Assembly: GCA_003864495.1 (NCBI GenBank)
Contig: ML133454.1
Coordinates: 3,631,442 to 3,695,441, forward strand
Length of the DNA: 64,000 nt
DNA from: Nemopilema nomurai
Lineage: Eukaryota; Cnidaria; Scyphozoa; Rhizostomeae; Rhizostomatidae
Direction: 5' to 3'
Shown one piece after another: positions 38,601 through 51,680 of this stretch. The first letter of the stretch is position 1; the number at the start of each line of letters is the position of its first letter. The notes beneath the pieces were generated by a model. The model saw only the letters and a program-made list of their open reading frames with translations. It ran no database searches and was not told the DNA's origin. The translations under genes were made by a program, and so were the position numbers.

Positions 38601-41600
38601 AAGCAGTGATATAGGGAATTAGGTAAGCCCGCTGATAAAATGATTCGTCCAGCATTTACCACAGATCTTCGCATATGGCCTGGGACCAAGAGCCCCAACC
38701 CGAGCCTAGGCCTGGGTCCAGTTCTCCCAGGTTTGGAGCATGCTTCGACTTGCTTCTGTCCTTCATGGTATTGGGTGCGTAAAGTCAGCCCAGTGTGCCT
38801 AGTGTGCAGCGTTGCCATTGGACCATTTCGAATGCCAAGTTCCGTTTCTTGCCGTTTTGTAAATCCATTTGCCGTCAAAAATTGTTTTGCCTAAAAGGGT
38901 GCTTGAGCACTGTTCAGATTTTCAGAGTTGTGTTTCTGACCAAAGTTAATTTTTGCTTAAAATAAAGATTCTCTTGTACAGAAATTTTGATTGGATTGGA
39001 CTTGTATAACACTAGATCATGTTTTGTTTATTTAGTTGCAATTATGTTCGAATTATGTTCTGTTATGTTTGAATTATCAAGTTTTCTTGATTCGGCATAC
39101 CAAACATAAAGGATATAAACTTCAAAACATATTACAGCTACTCTTGTAAATAGATCATTGAAACCGAATTAAATATAGGCTGTGGTAATTTCATCGGGTG
39201 CGACCATTGAAAGTTGAGCACCGGTCAGAAAATCTTCTGGATCCGCCCCTGGAAACGGTGTTGACAATTTTTGCTATGTGCTAAAAAGAAATAATATATT
39301 TTTTTTAAAAAGTATACCTACCCTGATGATAGACATTTCTTAATTGCATCGTTGCATAGGTCGCAATCACTACGGCAATTCACTCAAAAAGTCCGAGTCC
39401 CAGACCCCCAACAAACCCAAACTACTCATTTACGTCCTAAGCAATTGTTTGTGACGTGAAATTTTCTGGCTAGCTTTTCCTACTAAGGCTTAATTTGTGT
39501 GTTAACTTTATGAAGCTTCTTCTGCATGTTCCTATTAGCACATTGACATTAGTTGATCTGTTCATTATCAGTTGAAACGGTTGCTAGAAAAACAATCTAC
39601 GATCAAAGGGCTTGTCTTGAGTAAACAAAAATTCTGCATATTCACATTTGCGTGGGCGATCAAATTTGAAGTTGTACATAAATCTTTATTAGTTTTGTTT
39701 ACCTTCTTCCAACATTAACTTATAAGTTTTGTTTACCTTCATTCCTGGAGTTATGTGGCTTTTATGCTCTTTTAAAGGAAACTTGACAATAGGAAAATTC
39801 TGTTTACATTTACTAATAGTGTTTCCATTCGCCAATGCTTCGTCACACCCAGTGATAAATTATTTGAGCATCACACATTGCTTGAGCAGTCTCATTTTGA
39901 AATCTCTCTCTTCCTCGAGGAGACTTTTAGGCAACTTCATTCAAGGCAGTCAATATACAATAAGTATAAGCAATTGTTCTTGGCATATTCAGTCAAAACT
40001 CAAACTCTGATTTACCTCCATAAAGCTACCCTTCTTACATCTGTCCACAGACCGAAGTTGAGGCCATGATTTCAGCATGATTTTAGGAATAAGCCTACAC
40101 TACATTCAAAGGAGCAAAAAAGGTCACTCGTTGAAGCACGTGGTATACGAATGTGCCATTCTAAGGGAAAGTGTAACATTTTTTTATTACATGGCCGGTG
40201 CAAAATGCAACGGTGCCAGTACTTTTTGACCCTTTAAAGAATGGGGCTCACACTTTTTATTGAAAAAATGTAAAGGGCCACTGACGCGGCAAAGATTTTT
40301 TATGAGCTCAAGATGAAATCAGAAAAACGGTAATTTAGGAACAAGACTGTAATTCATCGATGAAAAGATGAAAATCTAGTTAATGTAAAAACGATTGATA
40401 TCAAAATAATTGTTTTTTTTGAAGTTCAAGTTTTTCAAGAAGAATTTTTATTACAAGGTCTTTATATACTGTTAGGTTCATTGAGTATGTTTTTATATAT
40501 TATATTAAATAGCACCATGGTAGTTTGTTGTGTTTCTTTGAGAAAAACTAGAATTGATAAAATATTGCTAGTTATTTTTATCAGCAATGTGATATTCATA
40601 ATATACATGAAAGTACGGGGCAAGTGTAATTTTTTAAGGAGAGGGTGACAGGAAAGTTGGTTTTTCCTGACAGACTTAATACGGGGTAGGCTGATTTTTT
40701 CACAAGAATTTTTTCCCCACCGGTGATGTAGTAAAATAAATTTTGCACTGTCCCTTAGGGTAGGTTCGTCGCTTACGCACCATTTCTAGCATATCCCAAG
40801 TATGCCATACCTGTGTTGAATATTCTGCTGTATCGATATTTATTCACTACAGATAATTCTCGCGTTTATGGTTATATTTGTTCATACTTATTTTTAGTTA
40901 GGAAGAATTAGCTCGTCGCGCGTTAGTTTTCATGCTTTCCGGTAACGTTATATTTTGGGGGAGAGGGGGCGGCGGTGTTGCAAAATGAGTTGAATTGGAA
41001 TTTAATCTCTGTTCAGACCACTGTAGTCTTGACCAGAGAAACAGCCTCGATTTTATGCCAGGCAGAATCTGGGCATCAGAGAATAGACGCCTTTATGGTA
41101 ATCTTTAACACTGACTTCTCAGAACGCCTTTAAGATCTAAAGATTAGATTTGAAATTGGACATTGGAGCCAATGATGCTTATTTTAAGATTGCTTTAGTC
41201 AGGAAACGGCAAACTGCTGCGGGAAGTTTTAGGATTCAAAAATATGAAGCAACAGACTTCTAGGCCCCAAAGGTTGGTTGCTGAAATCAGGGCACATGAA
41301 ACGGCTTGAGAAATGTCCCGCGCCAAACAAATGAGACTTTGCAACTAGATAAATAGCTTCAGGTAGATAGATAGAATAGCTCATAAGCACAACGTGGCAT
41401 CCGTGGCATTGCAAATTAGCTTATTGGAAGGAATCGTGTACGCGAATTTCAGATTCATTTGCTCATTGATATCCTGTATACATGAATTGCATCTTTTCGA
41501 GGTTGGGTGAAAAACATTTCAAATCAGACTTTTCCATGCCGGCATGGCAAATTATAGCCAAACCTTCTGAAATTAATAACAGATGTTGCTCACGTGCGAT

Positions 41601-44600
41601 GAAATGATGTTTCTAATGACTTTTTATGGGTAGGGCCAAAAACCTGCTACATAGCTGAAGCCTTGCCGTCACAAACACCAGCAATCTAGTATTCACATTC
41701 CAAGCTTAAAACGAATGCTATCACACCTGCGGTTGTATGCTATTGCACTTTGATGAGAAAATTAAATAAGAGTTTTCAATTTTGATGGTAAACATCTTTC
41801 AGGAATTCTAGAAAAACATGGCTGACTTGCAGAGCCAGGAAAATATTTCACGATGCAATTAATGTGCTTGCTACCCAAAGTATATGCCGCAACTGGAAAT
41901 ATTTTTGCAACTTCTAGTTTTTAGCAAATTGTGCTTGGCTTTCTTTTTGATAAAACAACATACCCAGAGTATTGCTTCATGTCAAGGCATTTTATATGAT
42001 AATCTCATATTTCTTACCAGTCCATTTTTATTCTTGGAAATCAAAATGTTACATTTCATGCTTATTACAAACTTCTTTTCTAATCCGGAAGTAAATATCT
42101 GCAATATTTGGCAACAAAAGGCTAAATTCCTTATCATAAGCAGTATTCTTGGTGGCTTTACCAACTTTATCCTTTGTAGCAGTAAGCAAGTTAACTGCTT
42201 TAAGTTGACAAAATGACAATGATAAGCGAATGTTTTAAGAGGGTAACCTACACCATGTTTTAAAACGGACCCTTGGTCGATAGGAAGGTATCGCTAGTAG
42301 ATCGGTTTTGAAAGCATAATCCGTTTAAGTTAGTTAAACCCAAGATGCATTTCTATTGCTTCCATTTTTAAACTCCACAATCATCTTCCGTTTTTTCGTA
42401 TTTTTTCATTTCTCAGTCGAGTCATTAATAAACATCTTCTTCGATCTATAACGGCCTTCTCAAATTGGATTGTGACAAGAACCTTACCTTCATTGTTTTA
42501 CAAAAGAAGTTTGTGCATAATAACTACCTTATCCTGTCTAAGTTTATTCACTCCTTGGGGTTAATTTATCCATATTTCTGCACGAACAACTTCATAAGAA
42601 AACTGTTAGCTAGACGCGCCATGTTTAAAAGACTTTTCAGTCAGAATTTCACATTTTCATTTGTTTTCTTCTTTGCAGTATTACACTGACCTGCTCTTTG
42701 CTTCAAAACTCAAGACATGAGAATTTACATTTGAATCCTGAATAGAATCAAGAAATAAAATCTTTCCTTTGGTGACACAGTGGCATAAAGTTGGACGATT
42801 TCATCAACTATTGTAATTCGCAACTTCTCCTTATTGATTTCGGGTCACTAATTCAATTTAAGAAGTCTCTTAGCCATCCCCAGCTATTTTCCCAGATATG
42901 TTGCAAATTGAATTCTTGTTTACCACCAATGAATCACTTTGACGTCACAAGACACCAAATTGATGTCACACCACTTTGTTTTTTTCTGGCAGGGAAGGGA
43001 ACTTTACAGCAAATTTACATTAAGATTAATGTTAACAAAAACAAGTTTACTTGGTTATATGACCATACGTAATGCTGTAGAATATAGCAATTTAACCAAC
43101 AAAACAAGAGAGCTGTGCTCACGTGACTTTTCTTGTTCATAAAAAAGTGTTTTGTTGACGATTATTTAACTGCAAAAACTTCCATCGCCTGATCCCTTAA
43201 TTTTATTCTCCTTAAATAGCACCTAAATTGAGACATAATGCACTAATTTGTAGATGACCAATGCTAGCTTTTTTCCAGGTCCCTACATTTTAAGAATGTT
43301 GAAATGCACAGCCTTTTATCATTTGCCACAAACACGCATAAATCCAACGTCTGCATCCTTGAACGTCAGGCCGACCGACCACCGTCTGGAAAGCAGAGAT
43401 GGTCAAACGCTGTCGTCTCCAGGCCCTGAGGAACTATCCTCGATTGAGAATCTGCATTTAACACAATAATTTGATAGATTCGATAATCAAGTATATGCAT
43501 TTCGAGTATAAAGTCCGGTGGAAGATACGTAGACAAGGTTCTGTAAATATGTTTCATTATATACATTGAATAAGATCGCAAATACTAATATATACAGCTT
43601 TTAACGCAAAATGTAATAAGATACAGTGTAAAACGAACCATAATTAAAATAACATCTGAAATATGCAGCAGTGAGGTAAAACGCTTTGTGGGAAGTTTGG
43701 TCGAGTGAGTTGATTAAGGGGAAACCCGTTCTATTCACGGTGGCTTATGAATGGCCGCGATCATTTGGTTTCACGACAATTCAACAAATTTACTGTAAAG
43801 AGAATCAAGGCAACGCCCCGTAGATAGATCCAATTCGACATCAATGCTCTATGATGAGACTTGAATATTTATTTGAAATTCATCATCTTCTAATTGCAAA
43901 AGTGCCCTTGCTCCTATAATCTTTAATCGGGAATTGAATATTATCGTGTAGCTTAGAGACGTATTGCTAAGCCCACCAATTAAGAAACTGTCCAGTTGGC
44001 TTTGGGTGTAATGTAAACAAGGACGCTTGTAAACAATGCACTTGTAAACAACGCAGATGTGGCGTACGTTTTGCAGCGTGGAGTTTGGAGCTTGTTCGCA
44101 TTAGAGACCTGAGCCGATACACATCTAGACGATCTGCGTCGACACTTTAAAAGTTATGATGCCTGAAAGAAGCCATTAAGGACTGAAATAGCTTGTTTAA
44201 CCATTAAAATTTGGAAAATTAATTTGGAAAATAACCAAAGACGTCAGAATGTGATAGGGTATGTGCGGTTAAACAATACTCGAAATATCAGCACGTGTCG
44301 ATAAAGGATGAACACAAATAAATTTTAATAAACCCTGAATCCTGACCCTTTGACAGTTAAAAACCAAGTGAGCGTAGCGTTGCAAAACCCCAACCATTGA
44401 ATATCCTGGCAAGGAATATACTTTACTGGTAATACAATGCAACTTATGTGATACAACTTAAGTCTCAATATCTATATGTGTCATTTACTATTAAAGGTTT
44501 AATTTTCATTAAGCAGGACCTGGTGAAATCTTCCTGCAAACAATACAATAAGTTTATTGATGCGTCAACATGTGTAAAGGGAAATATTTATGTGTTTGGC

Positions 44601-44795
44601 AAATAAAAGGCAAATTTGCATACTTATAAACATATTAAACGACAACAAGAGTCAAATCAAAGAAATACAAAAACTAAACAAAATAGTTTGGGACATCTAA
44701 GAAATCCTTTGAAAAACTGAGCAACACATAATAGTGTTTTCCTTTGATAGAATTTTTCATTTCAGCATGTATGACTTATGCAAAGATTGAGAAAA

Positions 44796-44801
44796 TTTAT
44801 T
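44796..44801 (-). terminator. Poly(A) signal AATAAA for MYLIP
   Basis: TTTATT on the plus strand, that is AATAAA in transcript sense, about 93 bases after the MYLIP stop at 44894-44896. Confidence 0.55.
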
Positions 44802-44893
44802 TACAATTGAGCTTTGATTTGACTGTTATGTGTGCAATGTACTGCTGTAAAAAACCCAGTAATAACCCTTCCTCTCTTTTTAATAAAAAATAT

Positions 44894-47845
44894 TTATGGA
44901 TCAAAATCTAGCTCAACTGGCAAAAACACTGGAATGACAGTCTTAATTTCTATGCGACACAAGGGACAATGGCTCAGTTTGGCAACACAGTCACTGCACC
45001 CAAACATATGTCCACACTGAAATGCTGTGTTAATTGGTTTGTCCCGGCAGGCCTGGCACATACATGACTCTACAAATGAGTCTAACTTTTCCTGAAGCTC
45101 TGTGAAATTGGTTTTTGACAATTCTTCATTTACTTCATCTCCATTCTCTTCAGGCTTTCTTTTACCCATTGACTTTGCAGTTGATGACCCAAAATTAAAG
45201 AGAATTCTCCTGGCATGATCATAAGCCTCTCTACAAGTCCTTGTTGTATCAAAAATGTAATTTTGCTCAGCACTTTCTTCATAGAAGAAATTGCGAAACG
45301 TATCAAAAATGTCATTAGACACCTGCTCCTTGACAGCATTATTGATGCTGTCACAACGAAAGAAGGCATGGTGCTCTGTGATGGACCGGTACAGTGCGCA
45401 TGCAGCCTCTTTGCTGTTTAGCCTGTATACAACTGCTTCAGTGTCCCTTTGTTCATTTATGTAAACATCCAGCTTTACGCATCTCCCATTGTGTGTTGCC
45501 ATATGCAAACAGCTGTATGGTAAGCTAAGAGGTAAATTGATACAACAATTTAGGAGCAGCCAAAATCAGGAGTGAGTTACAAAACCCTGTTCCAAGATCT
45601 TAAAAATTTGTACCAGGATAAAGGGAATGCAAATGACAAAAGATGACAACCTTAATGTATCTTTTTGATTGAGTGAAATTTGTCAAATAGACCCATATTT
45701 TTCTGCAGATGCCTTTATTTACAATTTCAATTTTTAAATGCATGACCTGCCCATAGGACTTTTAAATTTCATTCTTATTTCATATGGCATCCACAAATCT
45801 CTTTGAACACTTAAACTCCTTATTCTTGACAGGCCCCACTTGATGTTTTTCTCTTAAATACAGGGCATTAGATCAAATTCTAGCAGCTCAATACATCATG
45901 AAGGGGATGATTCTTCCAAATATTTCATATCAACTCTGCAGTCAAAGTCTGCACAATAGCTTGCTGTCTATCAACAAAACAAAGCTTAATCTGCTTCAGC
46001 ACCCTGTCCTGGATGTTCTCAAATTGACTCATTACCTAAAACATGCATTTCAAAAAATATTAGAGCTAAACAACCATATCAAGTTGTTAGACTGTGAAAG
46101 CTTCTCAGTTTTCAGTTAATCTCTCATTTGAATGTTGAAATTATTGAAACTAATCAACATTCATTTCTTTATATGGGTCACCTACTTTGAACAAATAAAA
46201 AACAAAGACACTGGATCAGTTGAGGATCACGTGCGCGGAATATGGGGAAGATAACATGCTCTTACGGTACGGCTTTGGCAGGTACAATTACAAACAATTC
46301 ACCGTAAAATTCAAATGCGACCTGGAAAATTCCTTCCAGAGGCTATTGTATCTTCAATAATAAAATTTACCAAATAAATGTTTATCTTGTTGAAAGAACG
46401 ATAAAACGTGCCAGGAAAATTGTTCATGACTATAGATAAAATTCAAACTAATAAAGAAGTGGGAACGAAAGAAAACATAAACTTCGCGTTTCTAGACAAG
46501 ATTGTTAGAGTGTATCGAAACAGCACTGCCAAGTCACTTGAATTTACGGCAGGAGCTTGTTATTGCGTAAAAAGTCAAGTGTGGTATGAACCAAAGACCA
46601 TCTTACGGATTTGATTCATGTACTTTATAAACGGGAATGGCTTGTTTCAAGGGTCGTCTCGCTTATTGCCAAAAATATCATGCCAAGTTGTAAAAGGATT
46701 TAAAGATAAACAGCGTCTCACCTCTCGACGTTGTTTTCCTGCCGCTTGGCTATTTTTAGTCCTTCGATCCCAACACCGATATGGATCTGCTGTTTGTTGT
46801 CTTCACTTCTAGCCGAATGATATTCAGTCCCGTAGTCTTCAAGTTTTGAAATTTCTTCCAGAAATCGATACTCCGCTGATTCTCTGGGCATTCCCCTAAG
46901 TCGGCAGTGCTCCATTATCACTTCGCTTCGAAAATCATTAGGCCAATCACGGGTAACTGAAGGATTGTATGCAATATGATTCTCTCTGAAGTTTCCATCC
47001 TTTATATGAGCTATCAATGCCTGAATCCTAACAGATTGTTCCCTGTTTGGCTTGAACTTTTCAACTTCCAAGTCCCTTTTTCCATTTAGGAAAAATTGTC
47101 GCCTTGAAAAGGAAAAACCAAAGCCCATTATTCTCAATAATTGGATTCTCGTCAGAATTGACAAGGACAATGCAAAAAACAAAAGACATTGATGTATGAA
47201 GTGTTGACTCGATTACCTTGCAGAGCCTTGGATAACTTGATACGGTTGAACGTAAAACTTCACACTGAAGAAGAACGAGTATGGCTCTGGTTTTGTAACT
47301 TGTCGTGAAATTCGGTTCCTCAAATTCAGCCAAAAAATTTCCCCACGATTACTGGTGTACTGAAGTCCAAAATAGTCTGTTTCGACAATCCCAAGCTTTT
47401 CACAGACCTGTGCAATGCAAGGAAAACAGCTATAAAGTTTTGAAAGTTTCTGAAATTGAGATTGAATCGGGTAAAGCAAACGAAAGTTCAGCTCGGACAC
47501 AAATCAAGCGAGCAAACTAGTTTCGGCTTCGAGATAACGGTATCTTTTCGCAAAACTCTGTGTGACAGTTCTTTACATACTTTATATCTTACAATACTAG
47601 ATGAAATGTGTTGCCAATGACATATCGAATTTATGAAAGGCAAATTTTTATCAAATTCTTGTCCATGTAAAGATAGCCATTGTGTGGTTGGACTTTGACC
47701 TCCATCTAGAAGAGAACTGAATTTTTCATTACCTGATCTAAAAGGTCTTGTCCCTTCGCATCTTCGCGCAATTTCAGCGATAACATATCGCATCAGCTTG
47801 TGTAACTAAACATAAGATCTTTCCTGCAGTATACTCAGGTTTCAT
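44894..47845 (-). CDS. MYLIP: MYLIP/IDOL, FERM-RING E3 ligase, 4 exons, exon 1 frameshifted
   Basis: Ubiquitin ligase with a FERM module and C-terminal RING; in vertebrates it targets LDL-receptor family proteins and myosin regulatory light chain. Exons in coding order: 47733-47845, 47217-47407, 46722-47102, 44894-45524. Exons 2-4 join in frame (400 codons plus stop). The FERM region shows VCEKLGIVETDYFGLQYT, WLNLRNRIS, SAEYRFLEEISKLEDYGTEY and HIGVGIEGLKIAK. The F3 lobe shows AACALYRSITEHHAFFRCD. The C3HC4 RING is CMCQAC, CGHMFGCSDC and CPLC. The protein ends ELDFDP. Exon 1 matches the human N-terminus in two frames: MKPEYTAGKILCLVTQADAI in one, then LSLKLREDAKGQDLLDQ in another, so one base is missing near 47786. 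The gene may be intact with an assembly error, may start at the internal ATG 47784-47786, or may be damaged. Confidence 0.93.
47733..47845 (-). other. MYLIP: MYLIP exon 1 with an apparent 1-base deletion
   Basis: The exon runs from ATG at 47843-47845 to the donor after 47733 (CAG before GTAATG). Frame 1 reads LCLVTQADAI, aligned to human LCYVTRPDAV, then hits TGA at 47774-47776. From 47786 the next frame reads LSLKLREDAKGQDLLDQ and joins exon 2 (VCEKLGI) in phase 0. From the conserved Cys to the exon end there are 80 bases, against 81 in human, so exactly one base is missing between about 47788 and 47784. Confidence 0.8.
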
Positions 47846-50800
47846 CGCGTTCCCTGGTTTCTCCATGCCATCAAACTTCGCTGTGCCTATAAATCACTGC
47901 TAACACATGCAAGGTGAACTTCGGACTGAGTAGGCCTCGCGCTTGTTGTTCTCCAGAAAATCCTGCTTGCATAAATTAAACACAGCCAATCAACTTGCGC
48001 GTTACACAATTAAACTGCAAATCAAAAGAGAAGGAACATTGGGAGACGTCCCATTCTGACCAATCAACGTTGAGCATAGGGACATGCCCATACTCCAAGC
48101 AAAAAATTCTTGTGTAAAATTTTCCGGTAGCTTTTGGTCCAAGGTGACGCAACACCGGTCAACCAAAGCTTCTTGGATCTCTCCGCGAAAGGGCGAATAT
48201 TCTTGTTTTTAATTCTGCTGAACGCGAAGCGCCTTATAGGCCTTAACATTTACATAATTTAAATTAGTTTTCGTGCCATTTTGAATTTGTTTGTTTAAGA
48301 GGCTGCTTCCTTGTTTACTGGTTGTTTGGCTTGCATCGTGTTTACTCACGAGAAAAGCTTTTGTGAGAATGGGTTGGTCGTAGCACGCACGAAATTAACT
48401 GACAAGCAATTCTAATGGGAACATGTCATGCCAAATCTCATGAAATACTCACCGTCAAATGGAAGCATTCAGTGTTTTGGTGTTTTGGTTTTTTGGTGTG
48501 GGCATTACGTCATCGACCTATGTTATGAAGACACGAGCCACCGGCTGGCTATTTTTCTAGGCGGGACCAGGCCCGCCTCACGAAGCTTTAGCGATAGTCT
48601 GCTTTCGTCAGAGCACTTACAAAAGTTCATTGATGTGGTTCATAGGAACATAGAATTGTGTTCTCTTCAATGTTTATGTTTAAAGTGAATCTCGTTAGGA
48701 TCTATAACGTAGGATAATAACTATTTCAAAGAAGTTGAACCTACCCAATCCGCTTTGTCAGACTAATTTGACTTGTGTGTATTCAACTGCCTCAAGCCTC
48801 ATTGAAGTATAAAAAGTATCAGAGCAGATATTAAAAATCAAGTCACATGATGATTGCATCCTGACAACAAACGACTCGCACAAGAAGAAAGGAGGAGGAA
48901 TAAAACATCAAACAAAATGGAGATTAAATGTTGACAACAAAGCATTAATGATTAGACTGTTCAACAAAGAACATGGAAAGTTCCGAAATCGAAAGTTCCA
49001 AGAAAGTAGAAACGAACACGAACACCGCTGTCATGTGATGGTGTGGGCGGAGAAGCTACTGTAGTAGGGAATTATTGTTGTTTGAAAAGTGGCTTTTCGA
49101 AAACAATTTTAACAACAGATTGCTTGCTCGAAATGTGGACCCGTCCTTTTTGGACTTCTCAAAAGCCACCGAACAAAAGAGCACCTTGGCAGCAAAAATA
49201 CGTAACCCAAAGCAAGTTGTTCACTCTTCTGAGGTTGCACTTAAAACCACTTGCGCTTTTACCCCCACTCAAAGCAAGATCACATATACAATATCTTAGA
49301 CCGAAATTATGCAGGATGATTTGAACGTGGAGCGTGTAATCGTACGTATCATTATAGTTCTGATGCAAATTTAATCTTACATCAAGTATACCGTTCCACG
49401 AAAACTATTGCCTTCCGTGTAAATTCATGCGTTCTGTCCTTTCCCTTTAACTCATACTCACATTGTTGTACAGTCGCAACGCAATCCTAACTGAGTGTAC
49501 TCGATACACCAAAGAGGGACATGACAAGGCAAAGGTCAGCGACAGTATGGGAAAGTTTTGAATTCAGTTGATATCTGGGCGAGCCTCTCCTAGGCTGCGT
49601 CACCGACCACTCATTAAGCTTCTCTCCTGATGGAGGGAGTGTCACGAGAAAGTGGTGCATGTGACCCTTGGGATCCTCCTCTGGCTGCAGTAAATCAGTA
49701 TTCCACACAATTCACATTCTATGCAAGCAAGCATTTTTAGGCCAATTGATCGCAGTAAAGCTCGCGATGTTTTTCATAAGTGAATTTTGGCTTCCGTCTT
49801 TGTTGTTTCCAACCCATAAACACAGGAACAACAAAGAGGGGGCACTTGCTGCAAGTATTAAGTAATTGAGATCACGTTTCTTTTTACAGGACACAAAGTG
49901 CCCCTCTTCTGTCTACACGTGCCCCCTCTAACCTAAATGATGCTTTCTACGTGCTAGTTATAATGGGGGTTAGCCCGCCATCACTTGCGCAAATTGAGTC
50001 ATGTGACATTTGAAAGTCAGAAATCAACTTTCAAGCTTGAATGATCTTTTCCTAGTCAAATGATATTTTCTCAGATTATTTTTCGCTTTAAACATTCATG
50101 GTAATTTCTGAATAGGATGAGCAAATGGACTGAATAAAAACCCACGGTAATCTCATAGTCATAGGGTGTAATCGCCATCTGGGTCAGCTAAGCCTCCACC
50201 AAAAAGACTCCTTTCAGAACATCGCCATCTCTTTTTCGTATGTGTTTAAGCTACCCTGTTTGGGTGGCCACGATCTCTTCTTTTTGATTTGAGCAATCTC
50301 GTGGTCTCTTAACCGATTATACTTGGAGACTACAACCTACAATTGGGGCATTCTATAAGGGCAGCTGGGGTTAATCAGATTGAGGGTCAATGGCGATTGG
50401 AACCAGAGACACTAAAATATCCACTTAAATTTTCTGAGTTGAGTGAAGGGGTTTGCTAGTGTGTTTTGCCAACCATATATCCTCCAGTGCCACTGCAATC
50501 AAACGATGGTACTATTTACCAAATCGGATGTTAACAAGGAGGCATGCAGCAGGGAGAGGGAAGGCGGCCTAACCTGTCATTGGTGAAAAAACTGAATTTC
50601 TTTGCTTTGCCATTGTTTTGCCAATACTTTATACCAACTGCCTTCTTGCCCTGAACGTAAACAGGCGTCCCTGGGCGTCCGGTTAACCATCCTCGACAGT
50701 TGCACTCATTGGGCAGGTGATTTCGAGGTTCCACAAGCTTCCTCTCTTGCCTCAGTCAATGCCAACCGGGCAGCCTGCGGCCCCCTTAGGCATCAATGCA

Positions 50801-51680
50801 TTTGCCGTCCCTAATGTTCTCCCCTTATCATATTTGAAATTCTCAACCTTTGCAACCTTATTGCGATATTCATAACTGTCTCAACATTGTGTGGCTAGTG
50901 TGTTTTTCTTGTTCATCGACGCACCAACCTCGCGGTCTTCGTTCCCTCTTATTTCTAGATCAATATTGAATTGAAAATGTGTGCAGCTTACTTTCAAATG
51001 TACTTCAGGCGCGTTTAATGGGGCGGCAACTGGGTCCGGTTTAGGAACATTAATTGAGCATGGATATTTCTTTTGCATTCAACAATGGGATATAAAGCAA
51101 GAAATCCCTTGAGGAAAAAGCAAATGACTGACGAAACTCATCCGGGCTTTAACGAGCTAAATTTGTTCTATTTGTTAAGCTCTAATTATCAAAGCTGTCA
51201 ACCCCAGGAGACGAAGAAAACGTGGATCTGAACATGGATTCTCGCGTTCATTGCATGCTCGTATCGTGGCTGCCTTTTGGTTTGATAACAATCTGAAGCA
51301 TCTTTCTAAGACCAAAGGGTTTATGAAATTCAAGGCCATTTTTTATAAGTTGAATGCAATGTCGAATTCAAACATTTGCACTTAAAGAGTTAATATGGGA
51401 TGAGCTCGTTAGAAAATTTAACGATCTGCATTGGTTTCTGATCGAGATTTTGCGAGGGACCCACGTTTAATCAACACTGGAATAACTAAGACTGGAATAA
51501 CACTTTCTTGATGTAATGCCACCAGATAGAAATCTTCGAGAGCTCGAAGGGCTTGGTAAGAAAATCAATGGAGGATACGATATCTCGATTATTTTATACA
51601 ACAAACAAATATTTTACAAGTATGAGAAGCACAATGACGTGTATTTTAGGGGATAATTTACAGAAAGTGATGCTGGGGGC
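47846..51680. other. Intergenic region between MYLIP start and GAS8 stop
   Basis: It holds a CCAAT pair near the MYLIP start. Open frames at minus 49487-49708 and 50531-50734 have exon-like edges but no motif I can name. A minus frame at 50881-51078 ends at a plausible GTAAGC donor, also unassigned. Nothing else is recognised. Confidence 0.55.
47986..48064. promoter_or_regulatory. Two CCAATCAAC boxes upstream of MYLIP
   Basis: CCAATCAAC occurs at 47986 and 48060 on the plus strand, 141 and 215 bases upstream of the MYLIP ATG. NF-Y acts in either orientation. Candidate proximal promoter elements. Confidence 0.35.

Larger units (their letters stand above)
34970..44893. other. 9.9-kb region between TAF4 start and MYLIP stop, no recognised gene
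   Basis: This is the largest gap in the window. It contains the TGACGCA triple repeat (35734-35780), a 20-bp minisatellite (38417-38600) and a few exon-like open frames. These are minus 35211-35429, plus 36534-36776 (with a GTAAGT donor at 36728-36733) and minus 37096-37303 (preceded by CTACAG). None has a recognisable motif. The rest is AT-rich with no long frame on either strand. Confidence 0.6.

Noticed and set aside
38297..38878. 193-codon minus frame with repeated GPKYHNWG peptides
   Set aside because: The repeat period of 20 opens all three frames at once, the remainder has no motif, and no splice or start context supports a gene.
47774..47776. In-frame TGA in MYLIP exon 1 as selenocysteine or readthrough
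   Set aside because: The codons before and after are in different homologous frames, and exactly one base is missing; a frameshift explains it better.
47488..47793. 101-codon minus frame overlapping MYLIP exon 1
   Set aside because: It is the third, non-homologous frame through the exon and runs into the intron.
50881..51078. Minus frame ending at a GTAAGC donor as MYLIP first exon
   Set aside because: It is phase-compatible but lacks FERM F1 residues, and the true homologous exon was found at 47733-47845.
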